NCBI RefSeq assembly: GCF_000717055.1
Contig: NZ_JNXI01000003.1
Span: 310,001 to 374,000, forward strand
Reading direction: 5' to 3'
Length of the DNA stretch: 64,000 bases
Source: Streptomyces iakyrus
GTDB taxonomy: Bacteria > Actinomycetota > Actinomycetes > Streptomycetales > Streptomycetaceae
Position 1 is the stretch's first letter; every line of letters starts with the position of its first letter. Both the position numbers and the translations under genes were made by a program. This document shows, one piece after another, positions 27,611 to 36,195 of this stretch. The notes under the pieces were generated by a model, which worked only from the letters and a program-made list of their open reading frames with translations, was not told the DNA's origin and did not search any database.

Positions 27611-28543
27611 TCACCGCAGCAGGGCGGCGCACCAGCGGAAGTGCCCGTCGTGCGGGCCCATGCCGAAGAGGTCGTACGTGATGAGGGCGTAAGCCTTCTG
27701 GTAGAGGGTCAGAACCTCTTCGGCATGGCCCAGTTCGCGGGCGAACAGACGGGTCAGCTCGGCGGTGTGGTGGGCGGCGTGGGGTCCGTACATGTCCCAG
27801 ACGGCGGCCGTGACCGCCGCCTCGAAGGCCGGGTCGCCGGCGGTGGTGCAGAACCCGAAGTCGAGGACGGCGACCGGGTGCCCGGCCTCGTCCACGTGGA
27901 GGTTGGGCGGCACCAGGTCGCCGTGGATGACGCTGTCGGGCCGGTCGGGCAGCGCCCGCAACGAGGCCGCGGTCCGGGACACGACGTCCGCAAGGCCGGG
28001 CACCAGCGCGGCGAGGGCGTCCCGGTTGCGGGCGGCGGCCCGCTCCACGAGGGCGGCGAGTGCGTCGGAGAAGCGGGAATGGCCCTGCCGGAGCGGCCGG
28101 TCGTCCCCCTGGAAGACCAGGCGGCGCATGGTCTCGGTGCCCGGGACGGTGGCCAGTGCGCGCAGGACGGTGAGCAGGGCGTCGGTCTCGCTGCGGGGCA
28201 GGTCGCGGGCCGGCGGGTCACCGTCCCCGCCGGAGCGCAACGGGTGTCCGCCGAGCTCGCGTTCATAGCTGACGAGTACGCCGTCGCGCTCCTCGGCATC
28301 CAGGATCTCCGGAGTGCCGAAAGGCAGGGGATGCGCGGCGATGTCGGCGTAGAGCCGTCGGGTGAGGGCGAAGTCGTCCGGAGTGCGCCCGGCCCACACC
28401 TTCGCCACGATCCCGTCCTGAAGTCGGTAGACGGTCCCTTCCATACCTGAGGCGAGCCGCCGCGCACGGGGGTGTCCGCGTCCGGCGAAGTACTGGACCC
28501 AGTGGTCGGTCTCGTGCGTGTCGGTCTCGGTCATGCCCTGCAT
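27611..28543 (-). CDS. Aminoglycoside phosphotransferase (APH) family protein
   Basis: 310 residues, kinase-like fold. MEGTVYRLQDGIVAKVWAG contains the ATP-binding Lys strand, VIHGDLVPPNLHV is the Brenner motif, and VAVLDFGFCT the metal-binding DFG. The substrate is unknown; homologues range from antibiotic kinases to fructosamine or homoserine kinases. ATG 28543 is used; ATG 28534 three codons later is possible. It converges with the CocE-type gene with only six bases between stops. Confidence 0.85.
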   Translation of the reverse strand: MQGMTETDTHETDHWVQYFAGRGHPRARRLASGMEGTVYRLQDGIVAKVWAGRTPDDFALTRRLYADIAAHPLPFGTPEILDAEERDGVLVSYERELGGHPLRSGGDGDPPARDLPRSETDALLTVLRALATVPGTETMRRLVFQGDDRPLRQGHSRFSDALAALVERAAARNRDALAALVPGLADVVSRTAASLRALPDRPDSVIHGDLVPPNLHVDEAGHPVAVLDFGFCTTAGDPAFEAAVTAAVWDMYGPHAAHHTAELTRLFARELGHAEEVLTLYQKAYALITYDLFGMGPHDGHFRWCAALLR

Positions 28544-28671
28544 TCAACCAAGAACCGCGAAAGCGGACGGGTGTCGCTCCCCCCTGTGGCCCCGGCCCTG
28601 ATGCCTGCGGATACTGGAGAACTCGCGATACGGACCGGTTCCCGACCCCACCGTCACCGCAGGAGGACCAC

Positions 28672-29076
28672 ATGACCGTGCGCACAGGACGTGTCGAACT
28701 GACCCCCGCTGCCGAGGACCTGCTGCGACGGCTGACCGGGACGCACGGGCCGGTGATGTTCCACCAGTCCGGCGGCTGCTGCGACGGCAGCGCCCCGATG
28801 TGCTACCCGCGCGGCGAGTTCCGGGTCGGCGCCTCGGACGTCCTGCTGGGGCACGTGGCCGGGGACACGCCGTTCTGGATGAGCGCGGACCAGTTCGCGT
28901 ACTGGTCGCACACGCATCTCACCGTGGACGTGGTCCCCGGCCGCGGCAGCGGCTTCTCGCTGGAGGCGCCGGAGGGCGTCCGCTTCCTGCTCCGCTCCCG
29001 CCTCCTCACCGACGAGGAGTTGCGCCGCCTGGAGTCGGAGCCGCCGCTGCCGAACGGGGCGGACCACAGCGCCTAG
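28672..29076 (+). CDS. DUF779 family protein
   Basis: 134 residues with the family's signature GPVMFHQSGGCCDGSAPMCYPRGEF, which contains a CC...C cluster that may bind metal or be redox active, and FWMSADQFAYWSHTHLTVDVVPGRG. In other genomes this family sits beside aldehyde dehydrogenase genes, but none is present here. ATG 28672 has GGAGGA six bases upstream. Downstream sits a GH115 remnant that begins 14 bases after its stop. Confidence 0.85.
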   Translation: MTVRTGRVELTPAAEDLLRRLTGTHGPVMFHQSGGCCDGSAPMCYPRGEFRVGASDVLLGHVAGDTPFWMSADQFAYWSHTHLTVDVVPGRGSGFSLEAPEGVRFLLRSRLLTDEELRRLESEPPLPNGADHSA

Positions 29077-29089
29077 GGTGGGCCCATGT

Positions 29090-30099
29090 ACCGAGATCGC
29101 GGGCGGGAAGTGGGACGGAATCGTCAACCCCTACCCCTCCGAGATCCCGAAGGCTCCGGGCCGCCCGGCCGTGACCAGGATCCCCCGGCAGGAGACGTCG
29201 GGCCTGGGAGTGGCCGCCGAGGGCAACGAGACGGGGGCGGGCCGCCCGCTGTCGTTCTCCCCCTACACCCGGGACCGCCGCTTCGTGGACGTGTTCAACA
29301 CCGGCTTCCTCCCGCTGGAGTGGCGAGCCGGGCCGAGCGCCCCGTGGATCCGGCTGAGCACGTCGGGAGGGGAACTCACCGACCAGGTCCGGGTGTGGGC
29401 CGAGATCGACTGGCCGCGCGTACCGCAGGGCACGCACCGTCCGACGCTGACCTTCACCGGAGCGGGCCGGAGCATCGAGGTGCCGCTGCTCGTGGCCGAC
29501 GACGGGAAGCGGGCCCGCGGCTTCGTCGAGGCCCACGGCTACGTGTCGATCGACGCCGCGCACTTCGACCGCGAGGTGCCGCGGGGCGGGGCGCGCCGGC
29601 GGCTCGTCCGCGGGCTGGGCCGCCGTACGGCCGCCGTCGAGGCGGTACCGACGACGGCGCAGCCGATCACCGAGGACCTCACCGCCCGCGCACCGGAGCT
29701 GCGGTACCGGGTCCGCTTCACCACGGCCGGCATGTTCCCGGTGACGGTCTTCCGGCTGCCCTCCCTGGACGAACGCGGCAGGCGGCGCCTCGCGGTCGGC
29801 CTCGACGACCAGCCGCCGACGGTCCTGTCCGGCCAGGCGATCGCCACCGGCAACCGGGGGACGCGTGGGCCCGCAACGTGGAGGAGGGCGTCGAGAAGCT
29901 GACCGCCCGGGTGACGGTGTCCGCGCCAGGTGAGCATGTGCTGCGGCTGTTCATGGTGGATCCGGGGATTGCGGTGGACCAGATCGTGATCGACACGGGT
30001 GGTCTGCCCGCGAGTTATCTCGCGCCTCCGGAGAGCTACCACCGCGTCTTCAATTCCGGCCCCGCCGTCGCACCGGGCGTGGCGGCACAGGACCGATAA
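29090..30099 (+). pseudogene. Remnant of a GH115 (alpha-glucuronidase type) gene: C-terminal part only, with a frameshift
   Basis: The sequence resembles the C-terminal third of GH115 proteins: EIAGGKWDGIV at the start, then a beta domain (FSPYTRDRRFVDVFNTG, LEWRAG, WIRLSTSGG, VWAEIDWPRVP), and the family ending LFMVDPGIAVDQIVIDTGG and SYLAPPESYH. The first two-thirds, with the catalytic part, are absent. The reading frame is lost at the five-G run 29856-29860: before it the frame continues to 29902 with nonsense, and after it the correct text (AWARNVEEGVEKL) is one base out of register, consistent with a one-base deletion. No start codon with binding site is seen. Likely dead, left by a deletion next to DUF779. 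Confidence 0.75.
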
Positions 30100-30409
30100 G
30101 CCGGTCGTCGGCAGTCCTCTGGTCGGCCCCGGGACGGAATTTCATGTGCATGCCAGACGTCTGCCGCGATGCCGCGTTCTTCAGGAGCACTGACGGGAAC
30201 ACAGTTTTCTGCGTGCACGGTAAAACCATAGAGAACGGACCCTATGCAGCAACCGTGATTCGCCGAACACCCCCTCCGTGCATCCGTGCGCCCCTACGGA
30301 GAAAGGATTCGTCGAACCGCAAGCAGACTCCACTGGGCAGGACATGAGGCGAGCGTCAATTCGGTGCGACCGCATCAGAATTCCGTGTGAACTGAGGCAG
30401 GTGGTTTCG
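30100..30409. other. Intergenic region upstream of the terpene P450 operon
   Basis: These 310 bases contain no credible gene. GC content drops noticeably between 30180 and 30260 and again at 30350-30400, as expected for a promoter. I cannot point to a defined operator; a weak CTCCGT/ACGGAG repeat at 30274-30301 is not convincing. Confidence 0.5.
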
Positions 30410-31894
30410 ATGAACGGCTCCGTTCCCGAGCCGGCCCGGGTTGGGGCAGTGGGCACTGCTCCAGGCATATTCCCATTCATCGGCCACGGTATCGACTTGG
30501 CCCGTCGACCGCTGGCTTTTCTGAATTCTTTGCCCGAACACGGGGATCTGGTCGAGATACGCCTGGGTCCGCAGCGTGCCTGGATGGCGTGTCACCCGGC
30601 CCTGGTCCACCAGGTGCTCATGGACCCGCGCACCTTCGACAAGGGTGGCCCGCTCTACGACAGGTTACGGCCGCTGCTGGGGGACGGCGTCGGCACCTGC
30701 CGCCATCAGGATCACCGGCGCCAGCGCAGGCTGCTCCAGCCCGAGTTCCGCAAGGCCCGCGTCGCCGACCACGTGCGCCTGGTGGGCGAGGAAGTGGAGT
30801 CGGTGTGCCACGCGTGGCGGGCCGGGCAAGCGGTCGACATCAGCGCGACCATGCTGGACCTGTCCACACGCGTGGTCAGCCGCGTCCTCTTCTCCGACTC
30901 GCTCGGCGCCGCGACGGCCGCCGAGATGCGCAGCTGCCTGGCCACCGTGGTCCGCGGCATGTTCGTCCGGACGGTGATGCCGGTCGACGCCCTGTTCCGT
31001 GTTCCCACGTCGGCGAACCGGCGTTACCGGCATGCTTCCGACCGACTGCGCGCGATCGTCGACGCCGCCATCGCCAAGCGTCGGCGAAACTCTCCCCACG
31101 ACAACCGCGACGACCTGCTCGGCACCCTGCTGGCGGCCACGCGGGCCGACGGCGGCGGAACGCCGATCACGGACCGGGAAGTCCACGGCCAGGTGATGAC
31201 TCTCCTGTTCGCCGGCGCCGAGAGCACCGCACTGTGCCTCTCCTCCGCCCTGGAGCTCCTGGGGCGGCATCCCGAGGAGGAACGCCGCCTGCACTCCGAA
31301 GTCGACGCCGTGCTCGCATCAGGGCAGCCGCCCGGCTCCGACGACCTGCCACGCCTCGTCCGCACCCGCTGCATCCTCACCGAGACCCTTCGCCACCGCC
31401 CGCCCGGCTGGCTCTTCACCCGCGTCACCACTCAGGAGACGGAGCTCGCCGGATACCTTCTGCCGAAGGGCGCCACCGTCATGTTCAGCCCCTACCTCCT
31501 GCACCACGTCCCCACCCTTTTCCCCGATCCCGATCACTTCCTCCCAAACCGCTGGCTGCCCGGCCAGGCCGTCGCGGTTCCCCCCGGGGCGATGATTCCG
31601 TTCGGTGCGGGCAGCCGGAAATGCATCGGAGAGACACTCGCCCTCGCGGAGGCCACGGTGGCCGTCGCGTTCATCGCCCGCCACTGGCGGCTGCGCCATC
31701 TGCCCGGCCACACGGAACGGCTGCACCCCGCGGCGTCGTTGGGGCCGAGGCGACTGGTGATGGTCAGCGAACCGCGAGCGGGGCGCCCGGTGGGCACACC
31801 GCCTCGGGCGGACTCCCACGTTCCCGGGACAACAGCCGTACCCGTCGTCCACGACTCCCGAACGGCAGGTGGCAACGATGTCCGCGACACATGA
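30410..31894 (+). CDS. Cytochrome P450, paired with a terpene synthase, contains a TTA codon
   Basis: 494 residues. Motifs: I-helix LLFAGAESTAL (AGxxT), K-helix ETLRHRP (ExxR), and haem loop PFGAGSRKCIGETLALAEA with the axial Cys. The N-terminal APGIFPFIGHGIDLARRPLAFL is typical of terpene-oxidising actinobacterial P450s. ATG 30410 is preferred (GAGGCAGGTGG upstream); the longer frame from 30278 has no binding site. Codon 86 (30665-30667) is TTA, so bldA should gate its expression. The end overlaps the synthase start by 17 bases, so the two are coupled; the P450 probably hydroxylates or oxidises the synthase product using ferredoxin partners encoded elsewhere. Confidence 0.88.
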   Translation: MNGSVPEPARVGAVGTAPGIFPFIGHGIDLARRPLAFLNSLPEHGDLVEIRLGPQRAWMACHPALVHQVLMDPRTFDKGGPLYDRLRPLLGDGVGTCRHQDHRRQRRLLQPEFRKARVADHVRLVGEEVESVCHAWRAGQAVDISATMLDLSTRVVSRVLFSDSLGAATAAEMRSCLATVVRGMFVRTVMPVDALFRVPTSANRRYRHASDRLRAIVDAAIAKRRRNSPHDNRDDLLGTLLAATRADGGGTPITDREVHGQVMTLLFAGAESTALCLSSALELLGRHPEEERRLHSEVDAVLASGQPPGSDDLPRLVRTRCILTETLRHRPPGWLFTRVTTQETELAGYLLPKGATVMFSPYLLHHVPTLFPDPDHFLPNRWLPGQAVAVPPGAMIPFGAGSRKCIGETLALAEATVAVAFIARHWRLRHLPGHTERLHPAASLGPRRLVMVSEPRAGRPVGTPPRADSHVPGTTAVPVVHDSRTAGGNDVRDT

Positions 31895-32885
31895 GGAAGT
31901 CACGCTCGCCGCGCAGGACGGGGTACAGGTCGTCGATCTGAGGGAATTGATCGACGCGAACCTCTACATGCCCTTCCCCTTCCAGCGCAGCCCCCACGCG
32001 TCCGAAGCGGCGCTGGGCGTCGAGGAATGGCTGAGGACGTGGGGGCTGACCGACAACCCGGCGGTGGCGGCCATGATCTCCCGTACGCGCCCCGCCGAAC
32101 TCGCGGCCTGCAACAGTCCGACCATGGACCTCGGGCTCCTCCAGATCGTGGCCAACCAGATCGCCTACCAGTTCATCTACGACGACCGCGCGGAGGACGT
32201 CGGCCGGTACACGCCGGGCCGGCTGCTGCCCATGCTGTGCGAGAGCATCGCGATCCTGCGGGACGACCAACCACCCACCACCTCGCTCGGGGCGGCCCTG
32301 GCCGACCTTCATCGACAGGTACGCGAGCGGTGCACACCCGCTCAGGCCGCACGGTGGGCCTGGAACAGCCGTGAGTACGTCCACGGCCTGCTGTACGAAG
32401 CGGTGGCCCAGAACCATGCCGCCCCCGTGGGAAGCGGGCTGTGCCGGTCCGTACGCTCCCTCATCGCGGGCGTCGAGCCGTTCTACCCGCTGTGCGAGGC
32501 CGCGCAGCCGTGCGAACTGACTCCGGAGGAGATCCATCACCCTGTCATGCGGCGCTTGAGCCGGCTGTCGGCCGACGCGGCGGTGTGGATACCCGACCTC
32601 TTCTCCGCGGTGAAGGAACAGCGGGCGGGCGGCCTGATCAACCTCGCCCTCGCCTACCAGCGGACACACCGGTGCTCTTTGCCGACGGCCGTCGCACTCG
32701 CCACACGGCACATCAACAGCACGATCCGCGAGTTCGAGCGGCTCTACGCTGAGTTCAGGCCGGAGTTGACCCCGTCCGGAGTCGGCTATGTCGAGGGCAT
32801 GGCCGGCTGGATCCGCGGCTGCTACTTCTGGTCCCGCACCGTGCCCAGGTACGCGGACGCGTTGGCGGCACCGCCCTTGCTCTGA
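31878..32885 (+). CDS. Class I terpene synthase with an unusual NSE motif
   Basis: 335 residues, the size of bacterial sesquiterpene cyclases. The first metal site is FIYDDRAED (DDxxE). The second is altered: VWIPDLFSAVKEQ stands where ND(L/I)xSxxKE is expected, so the first Mg ligand Asn is Pro while Ser and Lys-Glu remain. An Arg sensor region (RSLIAGVEPFYPL) and the terminal RTVPRY pair are present. It should cyclise farnesyl or geranyl diphosphate; product unknown. ATG 31878 has AGGTGG five bases upstream. It overlaps the P450, with which it forms a two-gene terpene unit. Confidence 0.85.
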   Translation: MSATHEEVTLAAQDGVQVVDLRELIDANLYMPFPFQRSPHASEAALGVEEWLRTWGLTDNPAVAAMISRTRPAELAACNSPTMDLGLLQIVANQIAYQFIYDDRAEDVGRYTPGRLLPMLCESIAILRDDQPPTTSLGAALADLHRQVRERCTPAQAARWAWNSREYVHGLLYEAVAQNHAAPVGSGLCRSVRSLIAGVEPFYPLCEAAQPCELTPEEIHHPVMRRLSRLSADAAVWIPDLFSAVKEQRAGGLINLALAYQRTHRCSLPTAVALATRHINSTIREFERLYAEFRPELTPSGVGYVEGMAGWIRGCYFWSRTVPRYADALAAPPLL

Positions 32886-33091
32886 TCCGCTCCGACCGGT
32901 CGTTTCCACCGCAGGGGCCCCCGAGAGGGGCGGAAATACAGCAGACTACCCGAAAGGCTGAGGCTCGAACCGCTCCTGCGGGAAATTCACCCGCTCTGTC
33001 TACCTCTACTTCCGACCCGGCCAAGGGGCGTGCACCAAGGCGTACGCTCGCCCCGTCCGGCGGGGAGCAACAACAGGAAGCGGTAGGCCAC

Positions 33092-35995
33092 ATGGCCCAT
33101 GGGCTGCGGCAATCGATCAACGAACACCGGCCACTACTCGAACGTGACGAGGAACTCCGAGCCGCCGAGCACGCGTTGGCGCGGCTCCGCGACACGGTAG
33201 ACGGCGTGCCCCAGGTACCGCACGGCGGGTTTCTCGCTTTCACCGGTGAGGCCGGGCTGGGCAAGACGACACTCATCGCGGCGGTCCGCGCCCGCGCCGT
33301 CGCCCTCGGGTTCACCGTGTTCTCCGGCAAGGGCGGCGAGAACGAGCAGGGGATGGCGTTCCGCGTCGTCCGCCAGGCCATGCAGCCCATCCTGGCCAGG
33401 ATGAGCGAGACGGAGCGCCGGGCATTCCTGAGCAGCTGGTACGACATCGTCGGCGCCGCGCTCGGGCTCGAGGCGACGGACCCCGCCCGAATCCCGGACC
33501 CGACCGGAGTACGCGACGGCCTCGACTGGGTCATGACGCGCCTCACGATGTTGAACTCGCCTGTCGTGCTGCTCCTGGACGACCTGCACTGGGCCGATGC
33601 CGAATCCCTCGACTGGCTCGCCTCCTTCGCGCCCCGGGTCGCCAACCTGCCGTTGCTGATCGTCGTCGGCTACCGGCCCGACGAACTTCCTGCAGACGCA
33701 ACCTCTTTCCGCACGCTCGTCGAGCGCCACGAGCAGCGCCCGCACGTGCTGTCTCCGCTCGGCGAGGCCGGTGTGGCGCGGATCATCAGGGACGAAGTGG
33801 GTGAGGAAGCCGAGGACGAGTTCTGCGGCGCATGCTGGACGGTCACCAACGGAAGCCCCTTCGAGGCCGTCGAACTCGCCATCCGGCTCCGTGAGCGGAA
33901 GGTGAGGGGCACCCAGGAGGAGTTGCCCGTGATGCGGGACCTCGCCGCCGCTGTCAAAGGCCCTGGCCTGATCGAGCGCCTCAGACGCCTCGGCCCGGGC
34001 ACCATCCGCTTCGCGTGGGCCGGCGCCGTCCTGGGTGGGACCTTCTCCCCGGAGGTCGCCGCCGACCTCGCGGTGGTCGGCAGGGAGGAGGCCTTCGAGG
34101 CGGCCGAGCAGCTGCGCGCCCGCCGCATCCTCGCGGACGCCGACGAGCCCGCGGGCAACCTGGAGTTCGTCCACCCGCAGATCGCCACGACGATCTACCG
34201 CGACATCCCACCGGCCCTGCGCGTCGGCATGCACAACGCGGCCGCCCATGCCGCCCAGGCGGTCGGGGCCGACCCCACTGTCGCCGCCAGGCACCTGCTG
34301 GAGGTTCCCTGCGACGGTCGGCCCGATGCGGTCGCGTGCCTGCGCGGCGCAGCGCGTGAGTACCTGCGCGCCGGGGCCCCGGAGGCCGCCCGACGCGTGC
34401 TGACCCGGGCGCTGCGGGAACCACCCCCTGCCGAGGACCGCGCCGCCCTTCTCCACGAACTGGCCTGCTCCACTTTCCTGATCGAGCCCACGGCCACGGT
34501 CAGCCATCTCCGGGAGGCGCTGACAGAGCCGGGAATCGATCCCGACCTGCGCGCCGCCATCGTCTACCGGCTGACCCAGGCGCTGGCCCACACCGACCGG
34601 ATGACCGAGGCCGCGACCGTTGCCGCCGACGAGGCACGGCGCGCCACCAACGCGCGCGTCAAACTGCGCATGCAGGCCGATCACTTCGTGTGGAGCGCGT
34701 TCCGCGCCGACGAGCCCGACTCGTCCGCCCGCTCGCGGCGGCTGGCGCGGCTGGCCGACAAGCTTCCCGGCCGCAGTCTGGAGGAGCGCTACATCCTCGG
34801 ACTGCGGGCGTGGGACGCCCTCGTGCGCGGCGAGCCGCGGCAGACCGCCCTCGGGTATGCCGAGGAGGCCCTGCGCGGCGGGATGAGCTGGACCGACGAG
34901 AACCGCGGCTTCGAGGTACCCGCGGCGGTCGCCCTGCTGTTCATGTACTGCGACCAGCCACGGCGGGCCGAGGAACTCTTCGCCGAAGGCATGGCCGAAT
35001 GCGAGCACATGGGGTGGCGCGGCTCCCATCTGGCGCAGGGTCAGACGCTGCTGGGTTACATCCGCTACCGCCGCGGCTTCCTGCCCGAGGCGGAAGAACT
35101 CGTCCGGGCCGGGCTGCACACCGCCGAGCGCGTCGAAGGGGCGGTGCCCGCCCAGTGGTTCGCCATCGGCATTCTCATCCAGACCCTGCTGGCCCGTGGG
35201 CGCACCGGTGACGCGCGCCGACTCGCCGACAGCTACCACTACGGCGACGTGGTCCCCAACGCCGTCATCTTCCCCGATCCCCGCACGGTGTACGCCGACC
35301 TGCTCCTGGCGGAGGGGCGACTCGCGCAGTCGGCACGGCTGTTGTCCAAGGTCGGGGACTGGCTGGAGGGACGGGACTGGCGCAACCCCGCGTGGTGCCC
35401 CTGGCAGCTGGGACTGGCCTCGGCCCTTGCCCGCACCGCCCCTGACGAGGCGGCCCGCCATGCCCGGGAGGCCGTCAAGCGCGCCCGGGATTTCGGTGCA
35501 GCGTCCGCGATCGGCCAGGCGCTGCACGTCCAGGCGGAGGTGACGGGCGGGCAGGCCGCACTCGATCTCCACACGCAGGCCGTGGACCATCTGGAGCGGT
35601 CACCCGCCGCGTACGAACTGGCCCGTGCCCTGGTGGGCCACGGCACCGCTCTGGCCCGCAACGGTCGTCTGCACGACGCCGCCGACCGGCTCTACCAGGG
35701 CCTGGAGGGTGCGGTGCACTGTGGCGCCGAGGGTCTGGCCGCCCGGGCAAGGCGGGAGCTCTCCGCGGCGGGACTGCGTCCGCTGCCCCTGCGTTACGCG
35801 CAGACGGACATGCTGACGGCCCAGGAGCGCAGGGCCGCCGAGATGACGGCCCTGGGCCACCCGGTATCGGTGGTGGCGAAGGATCTGCGGCTCACCGAGC
35901 AGGGCGTACGCCAACTGATGTCCGCCGTGTACCGAAAACTCGGCACGGACGCATCCGGACTACCCGAGGCCCTGTCGAACCATCCCCGACGATGA
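33092..35995 (+). CDS. Large LuxR/LAL-type regulator with AAA/NTPase domain
   Basis: 967 residues. N-terminal NTPase: FLAFTGEAGLGKTTLIAAVRA (P-loop, about 45-65), VVLLLDDLHWADAESLDWL (Walker B, about 155), VVGYRPDEL; then a long helical TPR-like region and a C-terminal HTH (LTAQERRAAEMTALGHPVSV... LTEQGVRQLMSAVYRKLG). This is the LAL layout of MalT-like activators. The HTH is clearly derived from LuxR but departs from consensus at several positions. It lies 206 bases behind the terpene operon on the same strand, so it may control it. ATG 33092. Confidence 0.88.
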   Translation: MAHGLRQSINEHRPLLERDEELRAAEHALARLRDTVDGVPQVPHGGFLAFTGEAGLGKTTLIAAVRARAVALGFTVFSGKGGENEQGMAFRVVRQAMQPILARMSETERRAFLSSWYDIVGAALGLEATDPARIPDPTGVRDGLDWVMTRLTMLNSPVVLLLDDLHWADAESLDWLASFAPRVANLPLLIVVGYRPDELPADATSFRTLVERHEQRPHVLSPLGEAGVARIIRDEVGEEAEDEFCGACWTVTNGSPFEAVELAIRLRERKVRGTQEELPVMRDLAAAVKGPGLIERLRRLGPGTIRFAWAGAVLGGTFSPEVAADLAVVGREEAFEAAEQLRARRILADADEPAGNLEFVHPQIATTIYRDIPPALRVGMHNAAAHAAQAVGADPTVAARHLLEVPCDGRPDAVACLRGAAREYLRAGAPEAARRVLTRALREPPPAEDRAALLHELACSTFLIEPTATVSHLREALTEPGIDPDLRAAIVYRLTQALAHTDRMTEAATVAADEARRATNARVKLRMQADHFVWSAFRADEPDSSARSRRLARLADKLPGRSLEERYILGLRAWDALVRGEPRQTALGYAEEALRGGMSWTDENRGFEVPAAVALLFMYCDQPRRAEELFAEGMAECEHMGWRGSHLAQGQTLLGYIRYRRGFLPEAEELVRAGLHTAERVEGAVPAQWFAIGILIQTLLARGRTGDARRLADSYHYGDVVPNAVIFPDPRTVYADLLLAEGRLAQSARLLSKVGDWLEGRDWRNPAWCPWQLGLASALARTAPDEAARHAREAVKRARDFGAASAIGQALHVQAEVTGGQAALDLHTQAVDHLERSPAAYELARALVGHGTALARNGRLHDAADRLYQGLEGAVHCGAEGLAARARRELSAAGLRPLPLRYAQTDMLTAQERRAAEMTALGHPVSVVAKDLRLTEQGVRQLMSAVYRKLGTDASGLPEALSNHPRR

Positions 35996-36195
35996 CGGCC
36001 GGGAGCCCGGCCACCCACCCCGGCCGGCAGCCATGGGCGGGTTCGCGGCGTCACCCGGCCGTGCGGCGATCGGAGCACTCAGCGGGCCTTCCCCTGCCGT
36101 ACCGTCCGCTGTCTTGACGCTGAACCGTTTCACTGCTTCCCTCGAAACACTGCCGCTGGGAGCGCTCCCACTCCACCCCACGTGAAGGGAACCCC

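Noticed and set aside
27604..27632. GTGCGCC/GGCGCAC hairpin between convergent genes
   Set aside because: Only seven base pairs and one arm lies inside coding sequence; too weak to call a terminator.
29856..29860. Programmed frameshift in the GH115 relic
   Set aside because: The catalytic two-thirds of the gene are missing, so recoding would not restore an enzyme; a simple deletion or read error is more likely.
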